DNA from: Ignavibacteriales bacterium
GTDB lineage: Bacteria; Bacteroidota; Ignavibacteria; Ignavibacteriales; Melioribacteraceae
NCBI GenBank assembly: GCA_020635275.1
Contig: JACKAA010000001.1
Location: forward strand, 1 to 64,000
Length of the DNA: 64,000 nt
Reading direction: 5' to 3'
Shown here piece after piece: positions 26,644 through 36,016 of the stretch (its first letter is position 1; each line of letters opens with the position of its first letter). Made by a program: the position numbers and the translations under genes. Under the pieces are notes generated by a model that saw only the letters and a program-made list of their open reading frames with translations, made no database searches and was not told the DNA's origin.

Positions 26644-28038
26644 TTAGTTTACTAATTCATGTTCAATTTCTTCAAGAGATCTGCCTTTGGTTTCTGGGAG
26701 TTTTTTATAAATAAATACTAGTCCAAAAACACATATTACTCCATACAGCCAGAATGTACCCGAAGCTCCAAATGCACTATTTAATAAGGGGAAAGTATAT
26801 GTTAAAATAAAGCTTGCCAACCAAAGTGAGAAAGTTGCAACTGCCATTGCAGCACCTCTAATTCTATTTGGAAAGATTTCTGAAAGTACAACCCAAGTAA
26901 CTGGAGCAAGCGACATTGCATAACATGCAATTGCTGTAATCACTAATAAAAGTAAAGCCCATCCGGAAATATTGAAATAATAAGCAGTTCCCATTAAAGC
27001 ATAAATTCCAGCTAAACCACCAGCACCAATTAACATAAGTGCTCTTCGCCCAATACGATCAACTGTAAATATTGCAACAAAGGTAAAAATCAGATTGACA
27101 CTTCCGGTAATTACAATATTAAATAATGTATCTGAAACACCATAACCAGCTTGACTAAATACTTCTTGAGCATAATTAAATATTACATTAATTCCACACC
27201 ATTGCTGAAAGGCAGCAAGTACAATCCCTACAAGTAAGATTTTTTTCATTCCAGGTTCGAATAAAAATCGGAAATTTACTTTATCAGACTCACTCGTTAA
27301 TGTTTCATGAATATTTTGATATTCTATTTTTGAATATTCACTTCCGCCAATTTTTGAAAGAATTGCTTCTACTTTATCTTTACTCCCATTTTTTGCAAGC
27401 CAGCGTGGACTTTCCGGAATAAAAAACATAAAAATAAAAAATGAAACTGCTGGAATTACTTCAGCCCAAAACATCCATCGCCAACCCATTTGTCCATTCC
27501 ATGATGCTAAAATGCTTGCATTAGTTGCATCCATTGGAACGGGATCCGCTATTTGCCAATTAATAATTTGTGCGGCAAGTATTCCAATTACAATTGTCAG
27601 TTGATTTAATGAAACATATTTTCCACGAATAGTTGCGGGAGATATTTCTGCAATGTACATAGGAGAAAGATTTGAGGCCAATCCAATACCAATTCCGCCT
27701 AAAATTCTATACATAATAAATAAGTTAAAATTATTGACTGCACCAGTTCCAACTGCAGAAAGTGTAAATAAGAAAGCAGAAAATATTAGAAGTCTTTTTC
27801 TTCCATATCTATCGCTGAGTACTCCAGATAACATGGCTCCCAATAAACATCCTACTAAAGCGCTGCTCATTGCCCAACCTTGTAATGTGGGAAGTGAAGA
27901 AATATTAAAAAACTGTTCATAAAATGGTTTGGCACCACCAATAACTACCCAATCATAACCAAATAATAACCCTCCTAAAGCAGAAACCATTGATATTAAA
28001 AAAATGTACCCTGCATTAAATTTCGTTTTTTGTGTCAT
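26644..28038 (-). CDS. MFS sugar:proton symporter (sugar porter family, XylE/AraE-like)
   Basis: A 464-residue, 12-segment transporter. Family signatures are present: GGLLFGYDWVVIGG in helix 1, SDRYGRKR between helices 2 and 3, PESPRWLAKNG after helix 6, DRIGRRALM and the C-terminal PETKGRSLEEIE. It imports a mono- or small oligosaccharide across the inner membrane. It is the first gene of the operon with the DUF5107-TPR and GH2 genes and faces a broken AraC-type regulator. The intergenic region 28039-28164 should hold both promoters. Confidence 0.92.
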   Translation of the reverse strand: MTQKTKFNAGYIFLISMVSALGGLLFGYDWVVIGGAKPFYEQFFNISSLPTLQGWAMSSALVGCLLGAMLSGVLSDRYGRKRLLIFSAFLFTLSAVGTGAVNNFNLFIMYRILGGIGIGLASNLSPMYIAEISPATIRGKYVSLNQLTIVIGILAAQIINWQIADPVPMDATNASILASWNGQMGWRWMFWAEVIPAVSFFIFMFFIPESPRWLAKNGSKDKVEAILSKIGGSEYSKIEYQNIHETLTSESDKVNFRFLFEPGMKKILLVGIVLAAFQQWCGINVIFNYAQEVFSQAGYGVSDTLFNIVITGSVNLIFTFVAIFTVDRIGRRALMLIGAGGLAGIYALMGTAYYFNISGWALLLLVITAIACYAMSLAPVTWVVLSEIFPNRIRGAAMAVATFSLWLASFILTYTFPLLNSAFGASGTFWLYGVICVFGLVFIYKKLPETKGRSLEEIEHELVN

Positions 28039-28164
28039 ATTCTATGATCTCAAAATTTATGTGTGTTAATAATACGAATGATAAAATGAAAAATAAATAG
28101 AGAATATTTTGGAAATGATGGATTATCTTACTATATAATCTAAGTAATTATTTAGGATTGAAAA

Positions 28165-29043
28165 ATGTTAAAAATGGATGGTTTTAAGGATCAAAAATCA
28201 ATTATTCTACCTTAACAAATAATAGAAGAGTGTAAGAATCATCCTGTAATTAGAAATCTTTTTATTACTGATATTGGAATTTATCCAAATGCGAATGAGC
28301 ATTTCAGACAAAGGGAAAAAGGCTGCAATCAATATATTTTAATTTACTGCATAAAAGGAAAAGGATGGATTAAAAGTAATGATAAAAAAGTAATAATAAA
28401 TGAAAATGAATTTTATATTCTTCCACCAATTTTTCCTCATTCCTATGGAGCGGATGTAAAATCACCATGGAGTATTTACTGGTTACATTTTTCAGGACAT
28501 CAATCATTTTTTTTTGAAGATATATGCGGTAAAGTTTTTACAATTACTAATACAAAAGATTCACGTAAAGAAGATAGGTTAATGCTTTTTGAAGAAATTT
28601 ACCAAAACCTTGAAATGGGATTTAGTCTAGAGAATCTGGAATATATTAATTTAACTTTATGGCACTTTTTAGCTTCGTTCAAGTTTGTTAAACATTTTCG
28701 GTTATTAAGAAAAATTCAATCTAATGATCCAGTAGAAAATAGTATAAAATATATGAAGAACAATTTAAAACTCAATTTAACACTAGAAATGATGTGTGAG
28801 CAGATTGGTTTGTCACCGTCACACTTTTCTACTCTTTTTAAGAAAACCACTGGGCGTTCACCAGTTGATTATTTTATTAGTTTGAAAATTCAGTATGCAT
28901 GTCATCTTTTAGATACAACAAAAATGAGAATTAAAGAGATTAGCAATTATCTTGCTTATGAAGATCCTTATTATTTTTCCAGATTGTTTTCCAAAATAAT
29001 GATGGTATCTCCGACTGCATATCGTAAGTTGGAGAAAGGTTAG
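28165..29043 (+). pseudogene. AraC-family regulator interrupted by an in-frame stop at codon 17
   Basis: An ATG at 28165 with AGGA seven bases upstream opens a frame that reads MLKMDGFKDQKSIILP, then TAA at 28213-28215. The same frame then continues without further stops to 29043. After the stop come a cupin-type ligand domain (NLFITDIGIYPNANEHF, ILIYCIKGKGWI, WSIYWLHFSG) and a C-terminal AraC DNA-binding domain with two helix-turn-helices (LEMMCEQIGLSPSHFSTLFK; YEDPYYFSRLFSKIM). A GAA or CAA codon changed to TAA would explain it. The next ATG, at 28582, would yield only the DNA-binding part (153 residues). A sequencing error is possible. Confidence 0.8.
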
Positions 29044-29306
29044 CATTACTATAAAAAGGGATGGATATTTGTTAACTTAAATGATGTATTTTTAAGGATT
29101 TCAAAATTATAATTCTATTTATATTCATTCCATAAATAAAGTCAAATTAGAATTTTATCAAAATCTTTCAGTCTAAGTATTCCAAATAATAAGGGGCTGT
29201 TATGATTTATACTAATATGGTAGTAATTAGTAGAATTATAAGATCAAATAAAATAGAAAAAGGAATTTGTAATAATTTATATTTTCATAAATGAATTTAG
29301 TTTTGT

Positions 29307-31970
29307 TCAATCTAGTTTTATTGCTTTATTATTTTTCACTGGAAATATTAAACTAAATAAGTAACCAATAATTACTGCTGAACAAAAACCGCTTGCCGCA
29401 TATAGCAGCAAATTAAGATCTGTATAATTACTAAGTAAATATTGAAGAATAGCACTAAAAACTAAGCCAATTATTGCACCTATTCCGTTTGCTTTTTTTG
29501 CGAACATTCCTAACAAGAAAATCCCGCCAAGTCCGCCAACAAATAGTCCAACTATTAAATTAAATTGATCCCATAAAGATTTAATTTCCCAACTAACCAT
29601 TAATAATGCAAATGTAGTTCCAAATATTCCAATGACAAGTGTAACAATACGTGCAATAATTAGTGATTGATGATCTGTTGCATTCTTTTTAAAGCGTTTA
29701 TAGAAATCTGTAGTAAATGCAGTAGCAACAGAATTCATACTGCTGTCTAAACTTGACATTGAAGCCGAAAAAACTGCAGCAATTAAAATTCCTGATATTC
29801 CTGCCGGTAACTGAGTTATAATATACCAAGGGAAAATGGCGTCTGTATTTGTTATTGCAATGTTCAATTCACCGGGATGAGTTTTATAAAATACATAAAG
29901 TGCTGTTCCAATTGCAAAGAATAAAACAGTTGAGAACAATGGTAATATTGCGTTTATCCAAATACTTTTTGAGGCTGACTTTTCATCTTTAGTGGTCAAG
30001 TAACGCTGTATAACTGTTTGATCAGTACCATAATTAATAAAATTAATAAATATGCCGCCAATTAAAATCACCCAAAATGTTGGATGCGACAAACTAAAAT
30101 TAAAATCAAACATCATTAATTTATTTTCAAGTTTGGCTATTTTAGAAAAGTTCTCAATTCCTCCATTTATTATAAGAATAACTAAACTGATTAATGCGCC
30201 TCCAATTAACACTATTACTTGTATAACATCAGTCCAAATTACAGCTTCAATACCTCCAAGTACTGTATAGAAAATACTTAATATTCCAAGCACTGAAATA
30301 CATACATAAATATTAATTCCACTAACAAGTGATAACGCAATGGACGGTAAAAAAAGTACAATACCAATTCTACCTAGCTGAAATAATATAAACACTAAAC
30401 TGCCAAGTAGACGAACAATTAAATTGAACCTCATTTCCAAAAATTCATATGCAGTTGTAAGATTTAATCTTCTGTAAAATGGAAGAATAAAATGAGCGAT
30501 AAAAGGAGCAACAATTAACATAGATGCATTAAGAACAAAATAACTCCAATTAGTTGCATAAACTTTTGCCGGAATTGCCATAAAAGTAATTGCACTTAAT
30601 AGTGTTCCAAAAATGCTAAGAGCAGCTGCCCACCATGGAATTCTACCGCCAGCTTTGAAAAAATCGTTAGTAGTTTTTTCCCTTTTTGAAAAATAAAATC
30701 CCATAAAAACTAAGCCAGATAAATAAACACTTAAAATCATATAATTTAATAATCCAAATTCACGCTTATATTCAAATTCAGCTTTTAATACTAAAGGTGT
30801 CCGAATTCCAGGTTTAATTTCTCCGGATGGTATAATAAAGGAATTATTATTTTTAACTACTCTTGTTGTAACGGGTGCGTCAGTTTTTATTTCACCAGCT
30901 TTTATCCAAGTATCGGTAATTGTATGATAAGCTAAAATATCTTTACTAAAACCTTGGTGATTATTTAAGAGAGATAATTTTTCTGAAGAAAATTCATTTT
31001 TTTGATTAATATCTTGAGTTGAATTTATTTGATTTGTCAGATTTTCAAGTTTCTGAAATACTTCTCCATTATCACCTGAAAAAACTAATATATGATTTGC
31101 TCCTGATTCAATGCCTGTTCCGGCCATAATATTAAGCGGTTTATCATTAATTCTAATATCATTCAATTTTTTCCAAGTCTTTGAAATTAAATTATATCTG
31201 TATGAATCATTTAGCATTATTGAGCTATTATTAGGATTTATACTTCTTCCGCTAAATAAATAGAAGCATTCATTGCTTCCATTACTTTGAATTGATGAAA
31301 CAGGTAATATTCTGGAAGGTCCAGGCCATGATTGTAGTTTCTCCCATTTAAATTTTGATGAATCAGTTTTTTTTGACAAGTCCAACATGAAAAAATTCTT
31401 TGTCGAAATTGCGTTACTCATATCTTCTTGTCCGCTGGCAATAAATATATTATTCCCATTTCTGGCACCTGTCATAAAGGCAAGCGGTATTGGAAGTGAA
31501 GGTAAATTTATGATTTCAATATTTTTATTCCTTATATCCGGCTTCAAAATAAAAACTTTTGAATAACATGAATCAGAATTACTTCCGCCAATAATTATGA
31601 GTCCGTTCTTATCTTCAATTGATACTCCATATGCAGCTTCAAATGGAAGCTTAAGTCTTTCTGAAGTAATCCACTTAACAGGATTCTTTAGATCTAAAAG
31701 ATAAATATCATCATGCCAGATTTTCTTACCACCTTTCCAAGGTGGGTTTTCTGGGAAATTTGCACCACCGGCTACAATCAGAATATCATTATAAATACCA
31801 ATATAAGATCCGGCAAGACCAGGTTGAATAACACTATTTGGGCTTGGAGGAAGCTGAGGTAATTCTGACCAAATTACATTGTAGTGAGATTTATTTTGGC
31901 CATAAATAGAAATAACATTGTAAAAGAATAGAAGTATGAAAAGAACATTTATTTTTTTTATTTCTTTCAT
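29307..31970 (-). CDS. Fused Kelch mutarotase and sodium:solute symporter, probable sialic-acid uptake
   Basis: An 887-residue fusion. After a signal peptide (about 1-24), residues 30-390 form a Kelch-type propeller of the cyclically permuted mutarotase type (ILIVAGGANFPENPPW, GLIIIGGSNSD, ILVFSGDNG), related to NanM, which interconverts sialic-acid anomers. Residues about 405-880 form a sodium:solute symporter with 13 or so membrane segments, including WWAAALSIFGTLLSAITFM and SASMSSLDSSMNSVATAF. The propeller would lie in the periplasm and feed the transporter. It overlaps nanA by ATGA. The lyase and epimerase partners make N-acetylneuraminate the likely substrate. Confidence 0.88.
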   Translation of the reverse strand: MKEIKKINVLFILLFFYNVISIYGQNKSHYNVIWSELPQLPPSPNSVIQPGLAGSYIGIYNDILIVAGGANFPENPPWKGGKKIWHDDIYLLDLKNPVKWITSERLKLPFEAAYGVSIEDKNGLIIIGGSNSDSCYSKVFILKPDIRNKNIEIINLPSLPIPLAFMTGARNGNNIFIASGQEDMSNAISTKNFFMLDLSKKTDSSKFKWEKLQSWPGPSRILPVSSIQSNGSNECFYLFSGRSINPNNSSIMLNDSYRYNLISKTWKKLNDIRINDKPLNIMAGTGIESGANHILVFSGDNGEVFQKLENLTNQINSTQDINQKNEFSSEKLSLLNNHQGFSKDILAYHTITDTWIKAGEIKTDAPVTTRVVKNNNSFIIPSGEIKPGIRTPLVLKAEFEYKREFGLLNYMILSVYLSGLVFMGFYFSKREKTTNDFFKAGGRIPWWAAALSIFGTLLSAITFMAIPAKVYATNWSYFVLNASMLIVAPFIAHFILPFYRRLNLTTAYEFLEMRFNLIVRLLGSLVFILFQLGRIGIVLFLPSIALSLVSGINIYVCISVLGILSIFYTVLGGIEAVIWTDVIQVIVLIGGALISLVILIINGGIENFSKIAKLENKLMMFDFNFSLSHPTFWVILIGGIFINFINYGTDQTVIQRYLTTKDEKSASKSIWINAILPLFSTVLFFAIGTALYVFYKTHPGELNIAITNTDAIFPWYIITQLPAGISGILIAAVFSASMSSLDSSMNSVATAFTTDFYKRFKKNATDHQSLIIARIVTLVIGIFGTTFALLMVSWEIKSLWDQFNLIVGLFVGGLGGIFLLGMFAKKANGIGAIIGLVFSAILQYLLSNYTDLNLLLYAASGFCSAVIIGYLFSLIFPVKNNKAIKLD

Positions 31971-32881
31971 AATTTGTTACAGTATTCAAAAAATCCAATA
32001 TTATTTAAGTCTTTCTCTAATTCTATTTCTTCATTTTTTGATATGCTCTGAAGTGGAATTCTATTTGGACCGCAATCTAATCCAATGAATTTCATAATTT
32101 TTTTCCCGCAAGTAATATTTCCCCTATATTTTTTTAGAACATTACAAAACAAATGCGATTTATGTTGTAAACTTCTGCACGTGTCCAAATCATTTATTGC
32201 GAATGCTTCTGTCATATTTTTGTACAAACTAAAACAATGATTATAAGTTCCGCCAACGCCGGATTTATTTCCATAAACTAATGAATCAAGAAACATTTCA
32301 TCCAGTCCCCACAACATTTCATATTTTCCATTACCAATATAACGGCACTGATCAAACTCATGAATATTTGTATCAGTAAATTTAACACCGGCTAAATTAT
32401 TAATTTTATCTTCAGCTTGGTTTAAAAAATCAACTACTGATAAATTGAATTTATTTAAAGGAGGAATATGATAATAATAAAATGGTAATTCGGGTGCGGC
32501 GATAGCTATCTCTTTACAAAACTCAATAAATTCATCAATTCTTGTTGGAGGTAAAAACGCAGGAGCCATAGCAGCAATTCCCCAGGTCTCAATTTTTTGA
32601 GCATGTTCTGCAAGAACTTTCTGATCCTTTAAATTTGTACCACCGGTATGTACAATTATTTTAAAGTCATCGTCACTTACTTCTTTCCATTTTTCAGCAA
32701 GCACTATCCTTTCCTCAACTGTGAGCAATGCTCCTTCACCGGAAGAGCCCGCAATAAATGCTCCATCTAAACCATTTCTTTTTAGAAACTTATAATAATC
32801 AGAAATTAGGTTAAAATTAATTTCACCATTTTCAAACATTGGTGTAAAAGGTGCAGCTATGTAACCATTAATTTTTTTCAT
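31967..32881 (-). CDS. nanA: N-acetylneuraminate lyase (DapA/NanA family)
   Basis: A 304-residue DHDPS/NAL-family aldolase. The substrate carboxylate loop reads AGSSGEGALLT (about residue 45), the active-site Tyr region is PFYYYHIP (about 135) and the Schiff-base Lys lies in LAGVKFTDTN (about 165). A Thr follows the Lys region in a position typical of sialic-acid lyases. It splits N-acetylneuraminate into ManNAc and pyruvate in the cytoplasm. Neighbours fit: a GlcNAc 2-epimerase gene 60 bases upstream and the mutarotase-symporter overlapping downstream. Confidence 0.88.
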   Translation of the reverse strand: MKKINGYIAAPFTPMFENGEINFNLISDYYKFLKRNGLDGAFIAGSSGEGALLTVEERIVLAEKWKEVSDDDFKIIVHTGGTNLKDQKVLAEHAQKIETWGIAAMAPAFLPPTRIDEFIEFCKEIAIAAPELPFYYYHIPPLNKFNLSVVDFLNQAEDKINNLAGVKFTDTNIHEFDQCRYIGNGKYEMLWGLDEMFLDSLVYGNKSGVGGTYNHCFSLYKNMTEAFAINDLDTCRSLQHKSHLFCNVLKKYRGNITCGKKIMKFIGLDCGPNRIPLQSISKNEEIELEKDLNNIGFFEYCNKL

Positions 32882-32941
32882 TTAACTTTTCTTCTAAATA
32901 TTTGGTTGAATAATTTTGTTGCAATTAATTTAATGAATTAT

Positions 32942-34138
32942 CTAATCTTTCATACTTTCTATCAGCTGCCAACTTGTTAATAACATTCTTGGAATATGAA
33001 ATGGACCTTTCCACATATTGCCCTTAATTGTTGTAGAGAGTCTTCCATCTCTATGAAAATAGCCAAACCACTCACCATAATCATTATCAGGAAATAAATT
33101 AAAAGTATAATTATGAATTTGTTCATGTATCTTCAAATATTTAATATCTCCAGTAATTTTAAATGCATATAAAGCTGCAATTATGGCTTCACATTGCGGC
33201 CACCAAAATTTCATATCGTGCCAATATTCTGTACAAGGATTATTTTTAACATCTCTATAATATATAATTCCGCCAAACTCATTATCCCATCCCCACTTCC
33301 AGCTCCAGTTAAAAATTTTAACTCCAAGCTGTTTAATTTTTTCATCGTTTCTAATTATTCCCTCTTTCATAATAAACCAAGCGGTTTCAATAGCATGACC
33401 AGGATTAAGCAATCGTCCATCAAATGAATTTATAAATTTTCCATCAGTCGCAACTGTTTCTAAAACTGCTTTAAATTCCTCTTTCATAAAATCATTTTCA
33501 ATTTCATTAATTGAGTCTAATATAATATTATCTATAAACGAACTTTTATTAATATTTCTTAGTGTCTGACCAACAACTATATTTATCATTGGAACACTTA
33601 AACTTTTCATTGATCGAGTTTTTGATAATGTTTTTTCAGGAATTTGTTCAGGAGACTTAAGATAGTGCAAAATCAATTTAAATAAGCTTAGAGCTTTTTC
33701 TTCATACTCCTTGGAATTGCTTGCTTTAGCAAAGGCCGAATAAGCCATACATGCAAAAGATTCAGTAAAAAGATATCTTCTTTTTCTTAATGGTTGTCCT
33801 TCTTTGGTCAGCAAAAAATACATCCTTCCATCTGAATCAAATCCATATTTATCAATAAATTCTATTCCATGTTTTGCAAGCTTAAACCAATCATTCTTTT
33901 TTTCTGCTGTATTATATAACTCACTTAAGAGCCAAACAAATCTTCCATGAATCCACATTGCTTTATCTGTATCGAGGATCGTTCCATCTTTATCAAGTGA
34001 AAAAGTATATCCTCCGTTATCTAAATCAATAGAATGTTTTAACCAAAAAGGAAGGATATTTTCTAAAAGGTGGGTTTTATAAAAACCAGCGATTGATTCT
34101 AAATAATTTTTTGAATTAGTATCGGTCAATGAGATCAT
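32942..34138 (-). CDS. N-acylglucosamine 2-epimerase
   Basis: A 398-residue alpha6/alpha6-barrel enzyme of the AGE/RnBP family. Conserved pieces are MWIHGRFVWLLSELY (about residue 60), RRYLFTESFACMAYSAFAK (about 118), NPGHAIETAWFIMKEG (catalytic His, about 240), YWHDMKFWWPQCEAI (about 305) and GPFHIPRMLL near the end. It converts ManNAc, the product of the sialate lyase, to GlcNAc. It lies upstream of nanA in the same operon. No N-acetylglucosamine kinase or deacetylase is in the window. Confidence 0.88.
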   Translation of the reverse strand: MISLTDTNSKNYLESIAGFYKTHLLENILPFWLKHSIDLDNGGYTFSLDKDGTILDTDKAMWIHGRFVWLLSELYNTAEKKNDWFKLAKHGIEFIDKYGFDSDGRMYFLLTKEGQPLRKRRYLFTESFACMAYSAFAKASNSKEYEEKALSLFKLILHYLKSPEQIPEKTLSKTRSMKSLSVPMINIVVGQTLRNINKSSFIDNIILDSINEIENDFMKEEFKAVLETVATDGKFINSFDGRLLNPGHAIETAWFIMKEGIIRNDEKIKQLGVKIFNWSWKWGWDNEFGGIIYYRDVKNNPCTEYWHDMKFWWPQCEAIIAALYAFKITGDIKYLKIHEQIHNYTFNLFPDNDYGEWFGYFHRDGRLSTTIKGNMWKGPFHIPRMLLTSWQLIESMKD

Positions 34139-34325
34139 ACAGAAATTAATTTATATTCCTTGTTTTTCAAGAGTTACAAATAAAACAAATATACTGCAAA
34201 TTTTAGTTTAATTTCTTTAATTCTGTGTAGCATATTTATATATCACAAATAATAATAATGTAATATATTTTTTGATGTATAAGATCTTAATTAATTGAAT
34301 AATCATAAAGTTCAGATAAATTTTC

Positions 34326-35999
34326 TCAGTTTATGTTTTGATTTAATTCTAAAATTTGTCCATCCTTTTTCAAATGTTCTTTAATTGATTCATATTGCAG
34401 ATTATGAATTCCAATATTTTTTTCTATTGATAAAACCGCAACAGTGCCTGCACTCTGACCCAATATCATGAATACTGGTTCCATACGAATTGATCCAAAT
34501 GCAATGTGTGAACTGGAAACGGCTACAGTGACTAATATGTTTGAACATTCTTCTCTTTTAGGTATAATTGATCCCAATTCTATTTGGTAAGGATTTTTCG
34601 GATGAATTCCAATATCACCTTCATTTTGAACAAATCCTTCAGGTGTAATATACCTTTGAGTGTTATGTGAATCCATTGTATATGATCCCATTCCAATTGA
34701 TTTATTTACCGGATTTTTTCCAAGTATTTCATTTTCAGTCATAACAAACGAACCAATCATTCTTCTAGCTTCTCTTACATATATTTGATGAGGCCAATTA
34801 TTATTATCAAGAAATTCATCTTTTGCAAGGCCCCATTTTTTCATTTCATTTTGAATATCTTTCGGTACACGAGAATCATTAGCTATAAAGTAGAGTAAAC
34901 CTTTTTGATAATTTTCATGCTCTTTAATAATTTCTCGCCTTCTTTCATAAGAAGCCTCCGGATAGTCATAATTCATTCCAATATAATCAAAACTGAACGG
35001 ACCATGATTATTTACATCGGTCTTTAGATTTGGAATAGGATCGAATTTTTTAAAAACCTCCTGCCATCCTGAATTAAATATTCTAATTAAAAGTTCGTAT
35101 TGTTCAGGATTGTAACCAATTGGTTTTTCGAATTCTCTCTTATTTCTTTGATTTTTTGTCAAGCAAGTCCTATAACAATAAGCTTGAACTTTATTATCTC
35201 CTTCTCCTCTTTTACCAGGATATTCATTTGAGATAAGTGGTAAAATTCCACTATTAGGATTTTCTGGATCTATATATGGGCTAATTTTCAAATCACCAAA
35301 ATGGTGAGCGTGGTGAAGAATACCAATTTGAACACCATTCCATTCTTCATTGTAAGTTTTATTTGACTCACGACCAACGGTATAACTTACATTTGCAGAA
35401 GCCATGAGATCACCTTCATAAGTAGCATCAATAAAAATTTTGCCTTTATATTTATTTCCAGATAATGTTTTTATAGAAATAATTCTTCCGTTTTCTTTAT
35501 TAACACCGTTTTCTCGATCCAACCATTCATTTCTTATAACTTGAATTTTGTGTTCAGCAATAAAATCTTCAAATACATTTTCAGCAATATGCGGTTCAAA
35601 AATCCACATGGTTTTATTTTCACCATCTATGGCAGGAGTTCCTTGACCAACATTTCCATATTCTTCTTTTTTTTGCCAATTCCAATTTTCTTCTTTTTCA
35701 TAATACTTATATATGCGATGATAAAACTCACGAGCCAAACCACCTATTACTCTTTTGTTTCCAGTATCAGTAAAGCCCAATCCTGAAGAAGTTAATCCAC
35801 CCAAATGTTTATCTGGAGAGACAATAATTACAGATTTTCCCATTCTGGAAATTTGTACAGCAGACATTACGGCAGAAGCGGTTCCACCATAAACAATTAC
35901 TTCAGCAATTTGTGTTTTCTCATTTGAATTTAAGCTTTGGTCACAGCCATAAATGAGAATAAGCAAAATAATGCAAAAATTAGGAAGTATATTTTTCAT
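34326..35999 (-). CDS. Exported FAD-dependent oxidoreductase
   Basis: A 557-residue protein with a lipoprotein-type signal (LILIYGCDQ, Cys at about residue 19). An FAD-binding Rossmann motif follows in VIVYGGTASAVMSAVQISRMGKSVIIVSPD (positions about 32-62), then GGLTSSGLGFTD, and a C-terminal VTVAVSSSHIAFGSIRMEP segment ending in GQSAGTVAVL. It belongs to the FAD_oxidored group (PF12831 type) often found with glycan and sialic-acid utilisation genes. The reaction is unknown. It is the second gene of the sialic-acid operon, with a 187-base gap before the epimerase. Confidence 0.82.
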   Translation of the reverse strand: MKNILPNFCIILLILIYGCDQSLNSNEKTQIAEVIVYGGTASAVMSAVQISRMGKSVIIVSPDKHLGGLTSSGLGFTDTGNKRVIGGLAREFYHRIYKYYEKEENWNWQKKEEYGNVGQGTPAIDGENKTMWIFEPHIAENVFEDFIAEHKIQVIRNEWLDRENGVNKENGRIISIKTLSGNKYKGKIFIDATYEGDLMASANVSYTVGRESNKTYNEEWNGVQIGILHHAHHFGDLKISPYIDPENPNSGILPLISNEYPGKRGEGDNKVQAYCYRTCLTKNQRNKREFEKPIGYNPEQYELLIRIFNSGWQEVFKKFDPIPNLKTDVNNHGPFSFDYIGMNYDYPEASYERRREIIKEHENYQKGLLYFIANDSRVPKDIQNEMKKWGLAKDEFLDNNNWPHQIYVREARRMIGSFVMTENEILGKNPVNKSIGMGSYTMDSHNTQRYITPEGFVQNEGDIGIHPKNPYQIELGSIIPKREECSNILVTVAVSSSHIAFGSIRMEPVFMILGQSAGTVAVLSIEKNIGIHNLQYESIKEHLKKDGQILELNQNIN

Positions 36000-36016
36000 A
36001 ATCTTGAGTTCTCTAA

